The notes under the pieces were generated by a model. It searched no databases and was not told where the DNA came from. It saw only the letters and a program-made list of their open reading frames with translations. Positions 25,961 to 33,629 of a DNA stretch of 64,000 nt are shown here, one piece after another. The DNA comes from Rhizobacter sp. SG703 (lineage in GTDB: Bacteria > Pseudomonadota > Gammaproteobacteria > Burkholderiales > Burkholderiaceae_C). A program made the translations under genes and the position numbers. The stretch is from the NCBI RefSeq assembly GCF_012275445.1, contig NZ_JAAZQK010000009.1:1-64000 (forward strand), given 5' to 3'. How positions within the stretch are numbered: position 1 is the first letter of the stretch; each line of letters opens with the position of its first letter.

Positions 25961-26441
25961 CACGAGGAGCTTCGTGATCACCCGCGAGTTCCGCCAGCCG
26001 CGCGCCGCCGTCTGGAAGGCCTGGAGCGAGCAGGCGCAACTGCAGCAGTGGTGGGGTCCCGCCGGCTGCAGGATCGAGGTGTTCCGCTTCGAATTCAGGC
26101 CGGGCGGCTTCTTCCACTACGCGATGAATTTCGACGGCGCGCCGACGATGTGGGGCCGCTTCAACTACCGCGAGATCGTCGCCGGCGAGCGCCTGGTGTG
26201 GCTCAACTCGTTTGCGAACGCGCACGGCGGCATTGCGCGCGCACCGTTCAGCGCGGACTGTCCGATGGAGATCGAGAACGCGGTGACGTTCTCGGAGCAG
26301 GACGGCACCACGACCGTGCGCCTGCGGGCCACGCCATTCGGCGAGGAAGCGGCGGAGCGCCGGTTCTTCGACGAGCTGCGGCCATCGATGGAACAGGGCT
26401 ATGGCGGCACGTTCGACCAGTTGGCGGCGCACCTGGGCTGA
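25944..26441 (+). CDS. SRPBCC / AHSA1-type ligand-binding protein
   Basis: A 165-residue START-fold protein of the AHSA1 (activator of Hsp90 ATPase-like) group. ITREFRQPRAAVWKAWSEQAQLQQWWGPAGCR opens the fold, with the helix and the WWGP loop characteristic of the group. The strands FEFRPGGFFHYAMNFDGAP and WGRFNYREIVAGERLVW and the terminal helix MEQGYGGTFDQLAAHL complete it. Such proteins bind hydrophobic ligands and commonly pair with ArsR regulators; the ligand is unknown. AAGGA precedes ATG 25944, inside the end of the regulator gene, so the two are translationally coupled. Confidence 0.9.
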   Translation: MSANPDTRSFVITREFRQPRAAVWKAWSEQAQLQQWWGPAGCRIEVFRFEFRPGGFFHYAMNFDGAPTMWGRFNYREIVAGERLVWLNSFANAHGGIARAPFSADCPMEIENAVTFSEQDGTTTVRLRATPFGEEAAERRFFDELRPSMEQGYGGTFDQLAAHLG

Positions 26442-26468
26442 TCGGAGAGCGTGGCGCGGGGCACGATT

Positions 26469-26548
26469 CCCCTCCCGTTCGGGCTGAGCCTGTCGAAGCC
26501 GGCGAGCCGCACGGCGTCTCGACAGGCTCAACGCGAACGGAAAGGGGG
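26469..26548. repeat. REP-like palindrome, family A, copy 2
   Basis: CCCCTCCCGTTCGGGCTGAG followed by CCTGTCGA is mirrored after a 20-base loop by CTCGACAGGCTCA and CGCGAACGGAAAGGGG. The core matches the palindrome at 4506-4569. It lies between the SRPBCC gene and the M16 protease and may also act as a transcription barrier. Confidence 0.75.
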
Positions 26549-26616
26549 TGCATCGCACCAAGCCCTTGCTCGCGCCGATCCCCCGATCTCCCGATGCGGC
26601 ATCATGCCAACCCAGC

Positions 26617-27903
26617 ATGAACCCCACCGCCCCCACCCCCCAGCTCGCCACCCTGCCCAACGGCCTGCGCGCCATCGCGATCCCGATGCCGTGGCGGCAG
26701 ACGGTCAGCCTGAGCGTCTTCATCCGCACCGGCAGCCTGCACGAATCGCGGCAGCTCAACGGCATCAGCCACGTCGTCGAGCACATGGCTTTCAAGGGCA
26801 CGCAGTCGCGCGACTGCCAGCGCATCAACCTCGACGCCGAACGCCTCGGGGCCGAGGTCAATGCCCACACCGACAAGGACCACACCGCCTTCCACATCGA
26901 AGGCCTGCCGCGCGACGTGCCGGCCTTCGTCGGCCTGCTCGCCGACATCGTGCTGCACAGCACCTTCCCGGCCGACGAGCTGGAGCGCGAGCGCCAGGTC
27001 ATCGAGCACGAGTTCACCGAGTTCGAGGAAGACCCGGCCGCGATGGCTTTCCAGCTGTTCGACCGCGCCTGCTACGGCATGCACCCGGCCGGCCAGCCGG
27101 TGATCGGCAACCGTGCCAACCTGAAGCGCTTCAGCCGCGACGACCTGCTGTCCTATGTGCAGCGCCAGTACACCGCGGCCAACGTGATCGTCGCCGCGGC
27201 CGGGCCGGTCGACGTCGATGCCTTCGTGCGCGCGGTCGATGCCGCATTTGCCGCGATGCCCGCCGGCGAGCCGAACGCGGTGCCGCATCCGGACTGGCAC
27301 GGCGGCCTGAAGCTGCGCCGCATGTCGGGCAGCGCCCAGTGCCACACGGTGCTCGGCTTCGAGGCCCCGGCGCTCGCCGACGACAGCCATGTCGACAGCG
27401 TGCTGGCCGCCGCGCTGCTCGGCGAGGGCATGAGCTCGCCGCTGCTCGACGAGATCCGCGAGCGTCGCAGCCTGGCGTACTTCGCGTCCTGCTCGGCCGA
27501 CATCCTGCCGTCGTCCGGCCAGTTCGTCATCGAGGCCGCGACCGCGCCGGCCCAGGCCGACGAGTTCCTCGAGGCCGTCGCCGACCTGCTGCGCCGCCAG
27601 GCCGACGGCACCGATGCGGTCGGCCTGGAGCGCGCCCGCAACCAGATCGCGGTGCGCACGCTGCGCGCGCTCGACCAGCCGACGCGCCGCATCGAATCGG
27701 CGGTGCAGGACGTCTTCACGTTCGGCCGGCTGCGCGACAGCGGCGAGTGGCTCGCCCGGCTGCAGGCCGCGTCGGCGCACGACGTGCGCGAGGTGTTCGC
27801 CCGCCTGCTGCGCGGCACCGCCGCCATCGCACTCGCCGGCAGCGTGCCGGTGCGCGCGCGCGAGCGGGCCAGCGCGCTGTTCAACCGCGAGACCGCGCAC
27901 TGA
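26617..27903 (+). CDS. M16-family zinc metalloprotease (insulinase-like)
   Basis: A 428-residue peptidase of the mitochondrial-processing-peptidase/PqqL type. The inverted zinc motif HxxEH is seen as HVVEH at about residues 52-56 (NGISHVVEHMAFKGT), and the third ligand glutamate lies in VIEHEFTEFEEDP about 75 residues later. The second, non-catalytic half has the R/Y pair region LLDEIRERRSLAYFASC. There is no signal peptide, so it is a cytoplasmic single-gene M16A member. It probably degrades peptides. No ribosome-binding site is evident at ATG 26617, which was chosen because the family begins just before QLATLPNGLR. Confidence 0.9.
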   Translation: MNPTAPTPQLATLPNGLRAIAIPMPWRQTVSLSVFIRTGSLHESRQLNGISHVVEHMAFKGTQSRDCQRINLDAERLGAEVNAHTDKDHTAFHIEGLPRDVPAFVGLLADIVLHSTFPADELERERQVIEHEFTEFEEDPAAMAFQLFDRACYGMHPAGQPVIGNRANLKRFSRDDLLSYVQRQYTAANVIVAAAGPVDVDAFVRAVDAAFAAMPAGEPNAVPHPDWHGGLKLRRMSGSAQCHTVLGFEAPALADDSHVDSVLAAALLGEGMSSPLLDEIRERRSLAYFASCSADILPSSGQFVIEAATAPAQADEFLEAVADLLRRQADGTDAVGLERARNQIAVRTLRALDQPTRRIESAVQDVFTFGRLRDSGEWLARLQAASAHDVREVFARLLRGTAAIALAGSVPVRARERASALFNRETAH

Positions 27904-28342
27904 CGACGGTCGCGACCGGCTCGAAGCCGACCTCCAGCACGCGGCAGCCGTTCCACGCGCACAGGTCCCCGCTGCGGGCAGACTGCAACGCGAGCTTCTG
28001 CCCGGTGTCGTCGGCCACCAGGTGCCGGCCCTCGCGCGTGAAGCCGCTCGCGTTCGCCCAGCTGTAGAAGCCGATGCAGGCATCGGCACTGACCGCCATG
28101 TAGCGCGGGATGTCGCTCGCAGGCCGAGGGGCCCCGCACCAGCTCGTCGCCCGGTAATAGACGGCGCCGTTGTACGGGCAGGCCTGCAGCAGCAAGGCGC
28201 GCCGGATGTCGGGCACCAGCATGGCCCATTCGGAGGCGCTTTCGCCCAGCCATCCGACGTGCGCGCCGTCGCACCACAGCGACAGCCGGAACACCGTCGC
28301 GGTGGTCGGCACGGGCGCGGGCGGGTGCGTGTCGTGGGACAT
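27881..28342 (-). CDS. Hypothetical protein
   Basis: A 153-residue protein not matched to any family. It begins with a Pro/Thr-rich stretch (HDTHPPAPVPTTATVF). A domain with several Trp and Cys residues follows: LSLWCDGAHVGWLGESASEWAML, LLLQACPYNGAVYYRATSWCGAPRP, ACIGFYSWANASGF, DLCAWNGCRVLEVGFEPV. No signal peptide or membrane helix is seen. Its 3' end overlaps the convergent M16 gene by 23 bp. Codon use and composition look normal, and the translation has a protein-like mix of residues, which supports a real gene. Confidence 0.55.
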   Translation of the reverse strand: MSHDTHPPAPVPTTATVFRLSLWCDGAHVGWLGESASEWAMLVPDIRRALLLQACPYNGAVYYRATSWCGAPRPASDIPRYMAVSADACIGFYSWANASGFTREGRHLVADDTGQKLALQSARSGDLCAWNGCRVLEVGFEPVATVVSARSRG

Positions 28343-28419
28343 GTCGAGCACTGTGGTCGATTCGCCGGGGGGTGCGCTGAATTTGCGGCTGAATTGTCCT
28401 GAAACGCTCTGAAACGGCC

Positions 28420-28446
28420 TCAGGCCTGCCAATGCAGTGCCGATAA
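28420..28446 (+). promoter_or_regulatory. Candidate sigma-28 (FliA) promoter for the chemoreceptor
   Basis: GCCGATAA at 28439-28446 is a perfect sigma-28 -10 element. With the standard 11-bp spacing the -35 is TCAGGCCT (consensus TAAAGTTT or TCAAG), a partial match. It lies 80 bp upstream of a methyl-accepting chemotaxis protein, a common member of FliA regulons. Confidence 0.55.
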
Positions 28447-28525
28447 CCGGGACGCAATTCACACGAATTGCGCCGCAAACGTTTCAACACCATTGAGACA
28501 TCCACTCAATGATCAGGGAGTAAAA

Positions 28526-30067
28526 ATGAATCTGTCGAACCTCCGCATCGGTTCGCGTCTCGCGCTGGCTTTCTCGGTCGTCATCGCGCTGCTGCTGGTC
28601 ATCCTCGCGGTGGCCACCTCGGTCCTCAACGGGCTGAGTTCGGTGATGGACAGCGTGGTCGACGACCGCTACGCGCAGATCGCCCTCGCCAACAAGATCA
28701 AGACGGTGGGCGACCACGGCGCCGTGACGATCGGCCGCATCCTGCTGGCCGGCAATCCCGACCAATTGAAGAAGTACATGGACGAGTACGCCTCGATCCG
28801 TGCGGCGAACACGCAGAACCTCGCCGACTTCGAGAAGCTGCTGCACACCGACGAGGACAAGGCGCAATTCGAGGAGCAATCGAAGGCGCGCAAGGAGTAC
28901 GGCGTGGTCGTGCGCAAGGTCTTCGATCTGATGGCTGCCGGCAAGCGCGACGACGCGATGGCCGTCTACCAGGACGAGATGGCCGCCCCGCAGGCGCGCT
29001 ATTACGCGCTGATCGACAAGATGGTGGCCCGCCAGTCGCAGAGCATGCTCGACGACGTGGCGACCGCCAAGGGCAGCTCGCGCACCGCGAAGCTGCAGAT
29101 GATCGGCGCCTCGATCCTGGCCGTGCTGCTCGGCCTGGGCACCGCCTGGACCATCACCCGCTCCATCACCCACCCTATCCAGAGGGCGATCGACCTCGCC
29201 GAATCGGTCGCCGCGGGCAACCTGACCTACCAGGTCGGGGTCCAGAGCAAGGATGAGGTGGGTCGGCTGATCACCGCGCTGCAGCACATGGTCGACAGCC
29301 TGCACCGCATCGTCTCCGAAGTGCGCACCGGCGCCGACACCATCTCGACCGCGGCGCACGAGGTGTCGCAGGGCAACACCGACCTGTCGGCCCGCACCGA
29401 GCAGCAGGCGAGCGCGCTGGAGCAGACGGCGTCGGCGATGGAGCAGCTCACGTCCGCCGTGAAGCTGAGCGCCGACAACGCGAGCCAGGCCAACCAGTCG
29501 GCGGTGTCGGCGTCGAGCGTCGCGACGCAGGGCGGCCAGGTGGTCGGCCAGGTCATCGACACGATGAGCACGATCTCGACCTCGTCGAAGAAGATCGCCG
29601 ACATCATCGGCGTGATCGACGGCATCGCGTTCCAGACCAACATCCTCGCGCTGAACGCCGCGGTGGAAGCGGCGCGGGCCGGCGAGCAGGGCCGCGGCTT
29701 CGCGGTGGTGGCCAGCGAGGTGCGCAGCCTCGCGCAGCGCAGCGCGACGGCCGCCAAGGAGATCAAGTCGCTGATCGACGCGTCGGTGAGCCAGGTCGAC
29801 GAAGGCAGCAAGATGGTCGAGCAGGCCGGCGTCACGATGAAGCAGGTCGTCAGCAGCATCAAGCGCGTCAGCGAGATCGTGGCCGAGATCAGTGCGTCGG
29901 CCCGCGAGCAGAGCATGGGCATCGAGCAGGTCAACAGCGCGATCCTGCAGATGGACGATTCCACGCAGCGCAATGCCGCGATGGTCGAGCAGGGCACGGC
30001 ATCGGCCCGCGCGCTGCAGGACCAGGCGAAGCAACTGACGGACGTGGTCCGCTCGTTCGCCCTCTGA
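28526..30067 (+). CDS. Methyl-accepting chemotaxis protein
   Basis: A 513-residue inner-membrane chemoreceptor. TM1 is at about residues 11-32. A periplasmic four-helix-bundle (4HB_MCP) sensor spans about 35-190, TM2 about 190-213, and a HAMP domain follows (TRSITHPIQRAIDLAESVAAGNLTYQV). The signalling domain carries the highly conserved hairpin tip AFQTNILALNAAVEAARAGEQGRGFAVVASEVRSLAQRS at about residues 368-406. There is no C-terminal NWETF-type CheR tether (the end is DVVRSFAL). AGGGAG precedes ATG 28526. The ligand cannot be predicted. No other chemotaxis gene is in the window. Confidence 0.96.
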   Translation: MNLSNLRIGSRLALAFSVVIALLLVILAVATSVLNGLSSVMDSVVDDRYAQIALANKIKTVGDHGAVTIGRILLAGNPDQLKKYMDEYASIRAANTQNLADFEKLLHTDEDKAQFEEQSKARKEYGVVVRKVFDLMAAGKRDDAMAVYQDEMAAPQARYYALIDKMVARQSQSMLDDVATAKGSSRTAKLQMIGASILAVLLGLGTAWTITRSITHPIQRAIDLAESVAAGNLTYQVGVQSKDEVGRLITALQHMVDSLHRIVSEVRTGADTISTAAHEVSQGNTDLSARTEQQASALEQTASAMEQLTSAVKLSADNASQANQSAVSASSVATQGGQVVGQVIDTMSTISTSSKKIADIIGVIDGIAFQTNILALNAAVEAARAGEQGRGFAVVASEVRSLAQRSATAAKEIKSLIDASVSQVDEGSKMVEQAGVTMKQVVSSIKRVSEIVAEISASAREQSMGIEQVNSAILQMDDSTQRNAAMVEQGTASARALQDQAKQLTDVVRSFAL

Positions 30068-30094
30068 CGGTCCGACGTTCCGGGATGTGCGAGA

Positions 30095-30114
30095 CCGTGC
30101 CGCACGCGGCACGG
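30095..30114 (+). terminator. Hairpin after the chemoreceptor gene
   Basis: CCGTGCCGC and GCGGCACGG flank AC, giving a perfect nine-base stem (less in practice, to allow a loop) 27 bp after the stop codon. No T-run follows, so it is a weak intrinsic terminator at best, or an mRNA-stabilising structure. Confidence 0.5.
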
Positions 30115-30229
30115 GGGTGAGAGGAGACAGTCGATCGGACGGCAGGCGCCACCAGAGCGCCAACCCGTCCGCGTTCGCGCAGTTCACTCCATGGATCACT
30201 TCACCGCAGTTTCTGTCAGGGAGGACGGA

Positions 30230-32782
30230 ATGTTGACCACTTCGCTTCACGAGGACGCACGCCTGCGTCCGGCCCGGCTCACGCCGGACATCCACCGCTT
30301 CGTCGAGGCGCACCGCGCGCACGGGCACCGCCATGCGGCGCTCGACCCGCTCGGCGTGTCGCGGCCGCTCGACGCGCGGGGCCTGTCGCTGCAGCGCTTC
30401 GGGCTGTCGCCGGCCGACGCGTTGACGCCCGATGGCACGCCGTGGCTGGGCGCGCGCGATGCACGCGAGCTCGACCAGCGCCTGAAGGCCGCGTACTGCG
30501 GGCCGCTCGCGCTCGACGCTTCGGCGGTGCGCGACGACGCGCGCCGCGCGTGGCTGCAGGCGCAGATGGAGGCCGTGCCGGTGCCTGTGCCGCCTGGCAC
30601 CGGGCTGCTCGACCGGCTGATCCGGGTGCAGGCCTGGGAACACCACCTCGCGCGGCGCTTTCCGCATGCCAAGCGCTTCTCGCTCGAAGGCTGCGAGGCG
30701 CTGCTGCCGCTGCTCGACGCGCTGCTCGAACGCGCCGCGTCGCACGGCGTCGGCGAGGTGTTCATGGGCATGCCGCATCGCGGCCGCGTCAACGTGCTGG
30801 TCAACCTGCTGGGCTTGCCGGCCGCCGAGGCGATGGGCTACCTCGATCCGCAGGCGCGCGATCCGGAGCAGCACCTGGACCTGGTCTACCACCTGGGCGG
30901 CCGCCGCCGCATCGCGACGCGGCACGGCGAGATCGGGCTGACGCTCGCGCACAACCCGTCGCACCTGCAGAGCGTGTACCCGGTGGTGGCCGGCATGGCG
31001 CGCGCGAGCCAGGCGCGCCATGGCGACCGCCACGCGATGGCGATCGTGATGCACGGCGATGCCGCGTTCGCGGGGCAGGGCGTCGTGATGGAGACGCTGG
31101 CGCTGACGCAGAAGCACGGCTATTCGACCGGCGGGCTGGTGCACGTGATCATCAACAACCAGCTCGGCTTCACCGAACCGAACGCGATGGATGCGCAGGC
31201 CGCGCGCTACTGCACCGACGTGACGCGCATGGTCGATGCGCCGGTGCTGCGCGTGAATGCCGAGGCGCCGGAGCAGCTGCTGCGGGCTGCGCAGATCGCA
31301 CTCGCGTACCGCGCTCAGTTCGGCGCCGACATCGTGATCGACCTGATCGGCTACCGCCGGCTCGGCCATTCGGAGCACGACGTGCCGGCGCTGACCAGCC
31401 CGGGCGTGTACCCGCTCGCCGAGCTGAAGCCGTCGGTCGTCGAGGTGCACGCTGCCGCGCTGGTGGCGGCCGGCATCGCGAGCGAGGCGGAGCTCGCGTC
31501 GCACATCGCCGCCGGGCGTGCCGTGGCGATCGAGGCGTTCTCCGGCAAGGCGCCTTCGGGCAGCACGCCCGCGGACCCGGCCCTGCGGGCTGCCGCAGCG
31601 CCGTCGCGCGCAGCCTGGTCGCGCGAGCGCCTGCAGGCCGCCGTGACCGCGATGACGACGCTCCCGGCGGGCTTCCAGCTGCATCCGGTGATCCACACGC
31701 TGGTGCAGAAGTGGTCGCATGCGGCGCTCGACGACGCGGCCCGCGTCGACTGGTGCTTCGCCGAGAACATGGCCTATGCCTCGCTGCTGGACGCCGGCAC
31801 CGACGTGCGCGTGTCGGGCCTGGACGTGCGCCGCGGCACCTTCATGCACCGCCAGGCCGTCTGGCACAACCAGGCGGCGACCGGCCCCGGCACCTTCACG
31901 CCGCTGCAGCAGATCGATGCCGGTGGAGCGCGCTTCGATGTCGTCAACTCGGTGCTGTCGGAAGAGGCCGTGCTCGGCTTCGAGTACGGCTACAGCGTTC
32001 AGGATGCGGGCCGCGGGCTGACGATCTGGGAGGCGCAGTTCGGCGACTTCGTCAACGGCGCGCAGGTATACGTCGACCAATACATCAGCGCCGGCGAAGC
32101 GAAGTGGGGCTGCCGTTCGGCACTCGCGCTGCTGCTGCCGCACGGCTACGAAGGCGTCGGGCCGGAGCATTCGAACGCCTTCCTCGGCCGCTTCCTGCAG
32201 CTGTGCGGCGGCGACAACCTGCGGGTGGCCTGCCCGTCGACCTCGGCGCAATGGTTCCACCTGCTGCGCCGGCAGGCACTCGACGAACAGCCCAAGCCGC
32301 TGGTCGCGATGACGCCGAAGGCGGTGCTGTACGGCGAATCGGCGTCGCACTCGACGGTCGGCGAGCTGCTGTCCGGCGGCTTCGAGCCGGTGCTCGACGA
32401 TGCGGAATGCGTCGATGCATCGCGGGTGACGCGGGTGCTGGTCTGCAGCGGCAAGCTGTACTACGACCTGCATTGCGCGCGCGTGGCGCAAGGCCTGGCC
32501 GACGTGGCGATCGTGCGGCTCGAGCAGCTGTACCCGTTCCCGCAGGCCGGGCTGCGCGCCGTGCTGCAGCGCTACCCGCAGCTGCGCGACCTCGTATGGG
32601 CGCAGGAAGAGACGCGCAACCAGGGCGCCTGGGCCTTCGTGCGCGACGACCTGGCCGAGGCCTGCCCGCCGGGCGTGGCCTTGCGCGAGGTGTCGCGCGC
32701 GGTGACGGCGGCGGGCGCGGTGTCGTCGCAGGCGGTGCACCATCGGCAGCAGCAGGCGCTGGTGGAGCGCGCGCTGGGGTAG
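30230..32782 (+). CDS. 2-oxoglutarate dehydrogenase E1-type protein, stand-alone
   Basis: An 850-residue thiamine-diphosphate enzyme of the SucA family, which decarboxylates 2-oxoglutarate in the citrate cycle complex. Core motifs are intact: GMPHRGRVNVLVNLLG, VMHGDAAFAGQGVVMETL, HVIINNQLGFTEP, YRRLGHSEHD, and later GFEYGYSVQDAGRGLTIWEAQFGDFVNGAQVYVDQY and HGYEGVGPEHSNAFLGRFLQLC. It is about 90 residues shorter than normal SucA, and the sucB (E2) and lpd (E3) genes are absent nearby. The start is ATG 30230, set by a strong AGGGAGG five bases upstream; an ATG at 30191 has none. It is probably a SucA paralogue with a different partner or substrate. Confidence 0.85.
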   Translation: MLTTSLHEDARLRPARLTPDIHRFVEAHRAHGHRHAALDPLGVSRPLDARGLSLQRFGLSPADALTPDGTPWLGARDARELDQRLKAAYCGPLALDASAVRDDARRAWLQAQMEAVPVPVPPGTGLLDRLIRVQAWEHHLARRFPHAKRFSLEGCEALLPLLDALLERAASHGVGEVFMGMPHRGRVNVLVNLLGLPAAEAMGYLDPQARDPEQHLDLVYHLGGRRRIATRHGEIGLTLAHNPSHLQSVYPVVAGMARASQARHGDRHAMAIVMHGDAAFAGQGVVMETLALTQKHGYSTGGLVHVIINNQLGFTEPNAMDAQAARYCTDVTRMVDAPVLRVNAEAPEQLLRAAQIALAYRAQFGADIVIDLIGYRRLGHSEHDVPALTSPGVYPLAELKPSVVEVHAAALVAAGIASEAELASHIAAGRAVAIEAFSGKAPSGSTPADPALRAAAAPSRAAWSRERLQAAVTAMTTLPAGFQLHPVIHTLVQKWSHAALDDAARVDWCFAENMAYASLLDAGTDVRVSGLDVRRGTFMHRQAVWHNQAATGPGTFTPLQQIDAGGARFDVVNSVLSEEAVLGFEYGYSVQDAGRGLTIWEAQFGDFVNGAQVYVDQYISAGEAKWGCRSALALLLPHGYEGVGPEHSNAFLGRFLQLCGGDNLRVACPSTSAQWFHLLRRQALDEQPKPLVAMTPKAVLYGESASHSTVGELLSGGFEPVLDDAECVDASRVTRVLVCSGKLYYDLHCARVAQGLADVAIVRLEQLYPFPQAGLRAVLQRYPQLRDLVWAQEETRNQGAWAFVRDDLAEACPPGVALREVSRAVTAAGAVSSQAVHHRQQQALVERALG

Positions 32783-32826
32783 CGGCACGCGTTACCCTGG
32801 GGGCTCCTCCACGAGCCCTGCGTCCC

Positions 32827-33495
32827 ATGACCCCCTCGCTGCCGTACGCCGATCGACACTTCGCCGCCTTCCTGTTCGACATGGACGGCACGATCCTCAG
32901 TTCGATCGCGGCGGCCGAACGGGTCTGGGCCGCGTGGGCGGCACGGCACGGGCTCGATGTCGCCGCGTTCCTGCCGACCATCCATGGCCGGCGCGCGGTC
33001 GAGACGATCCGCCAGCTCGCGCTGCCCGGCGTCGACGTGCAGGCCGAGGCCGACGAGATCACGCGCCGGGAGATCGACGACGTGGCCGGCATCGAGGCGA
33101 TCGCCGGCGCTGCCCGGTTCCTGGGCCGGCTGCCGCCCGACCGCTGGGCCATCGTCACGTCGGCCCCCCGCGCGCTCGCGCGGCGCCGCATCGAGGCCGC
33201 CGGCCTGCCGCTGCCGGCGGTGCTGGTCGCTTCCGAAGACGTGGCGAACGGCAAGCCGGCGCCCGATGCCTTCCGGCTCGCGGCCCAACGGCTGGGCGTG
33301 GCAGCCGTTGACTGCCTCGTCTTCGAGGACGCCCCCGCCGGCATCGCCGCGGCCGAGGCGGCGGGCGCCGCCATCGTCGTGATCACGGCCACGCACTCGC
33401 ATCCAATCGAAACACCGCATCCGCGGCTTGCGGACTACGACGCGGTCACCACGACGCCCGGAGCAAGCGGCGCGATGCGTCTGGCGGCGCGCTGA
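32827..33495 (+). CDS. HAD-family sugar-phosphate phosphatase
   Basis: A 222-residue HAD subfamily IA phosphatase. Motif I is FLFDMDGTILSS (nucleophile and acid aspartates, residues 18 and 20). Motif II is the SAPRAL serine, motif III the lysine of NGKPAPDAF, and motif IV the acidic pair in VFEDAPAG. The alpha-helical cap lies between motifs I and II. The nearest functional group is glycerol-3-phosphatase / 2-deoxyglucose-6-phosphatase; the substrate is uncertain. It begins 44 bp after the E1-type gene and may be cotranscribed with it. Confidence 0.88.
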   Translation: MTPSLPYADRHFAAFLFDMDGTILSSIAAAERVWAAWAARHGLDVAAFLPTIHGRRAVETIRQLALPGVDVQAEADEITRREIDDVAGIEAIAGAARFLGRLPPDRWAIVTSAPRALARRRIEAAGLPLPAVLVASEDVANGKPAPDAFRLAAQRLGVAAVDCLVFEDAPAGIAAAEAAGAAIVVITATHSHPIETPHPRLADYDAVTTTPGASGAMRLAAR

Positions 33496-33594
33496 CGCCA
33501 CGCCGACCCGCCGTTGCAGGCGGTGACAACCCCGGCGCCCGATCCAGGGTTTACCCGCAAATGACGCGCGCCGCATACCCCAAGAATCACGGAC

Positions 33595-33608
33595 TGGAAC
33601 CGTTTCCA
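33595..33608. promoter_or_regulatory. LacI-type operator upstream of the GH5 gene
   Basis: TGGAACCGTTTCCA has perfect TGGAA/TTCCA arms around a central CG, the pattern bound by many LacI-family repressors. It ends 21 bp before ATG 33630. A weak promoter (TTTACC, 18 bp, CATACC) just upstream would place the operator at about +8. No lacI-type gene is in the window. Confidence 0.55.
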
Positions 33609-33629
33609 CTTCTACACCCCAGTCCGACC

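Noticed and set aside
28484-32788. A 1434-codon open frame on the minus strand opposite the chemoreceptor and E1 genes
   Set aside because: It is antisense to two strongly supported genes, is rich in Arg/His/Leu/Gln in the way typical of GC-rich shadow frames, and has no domain.
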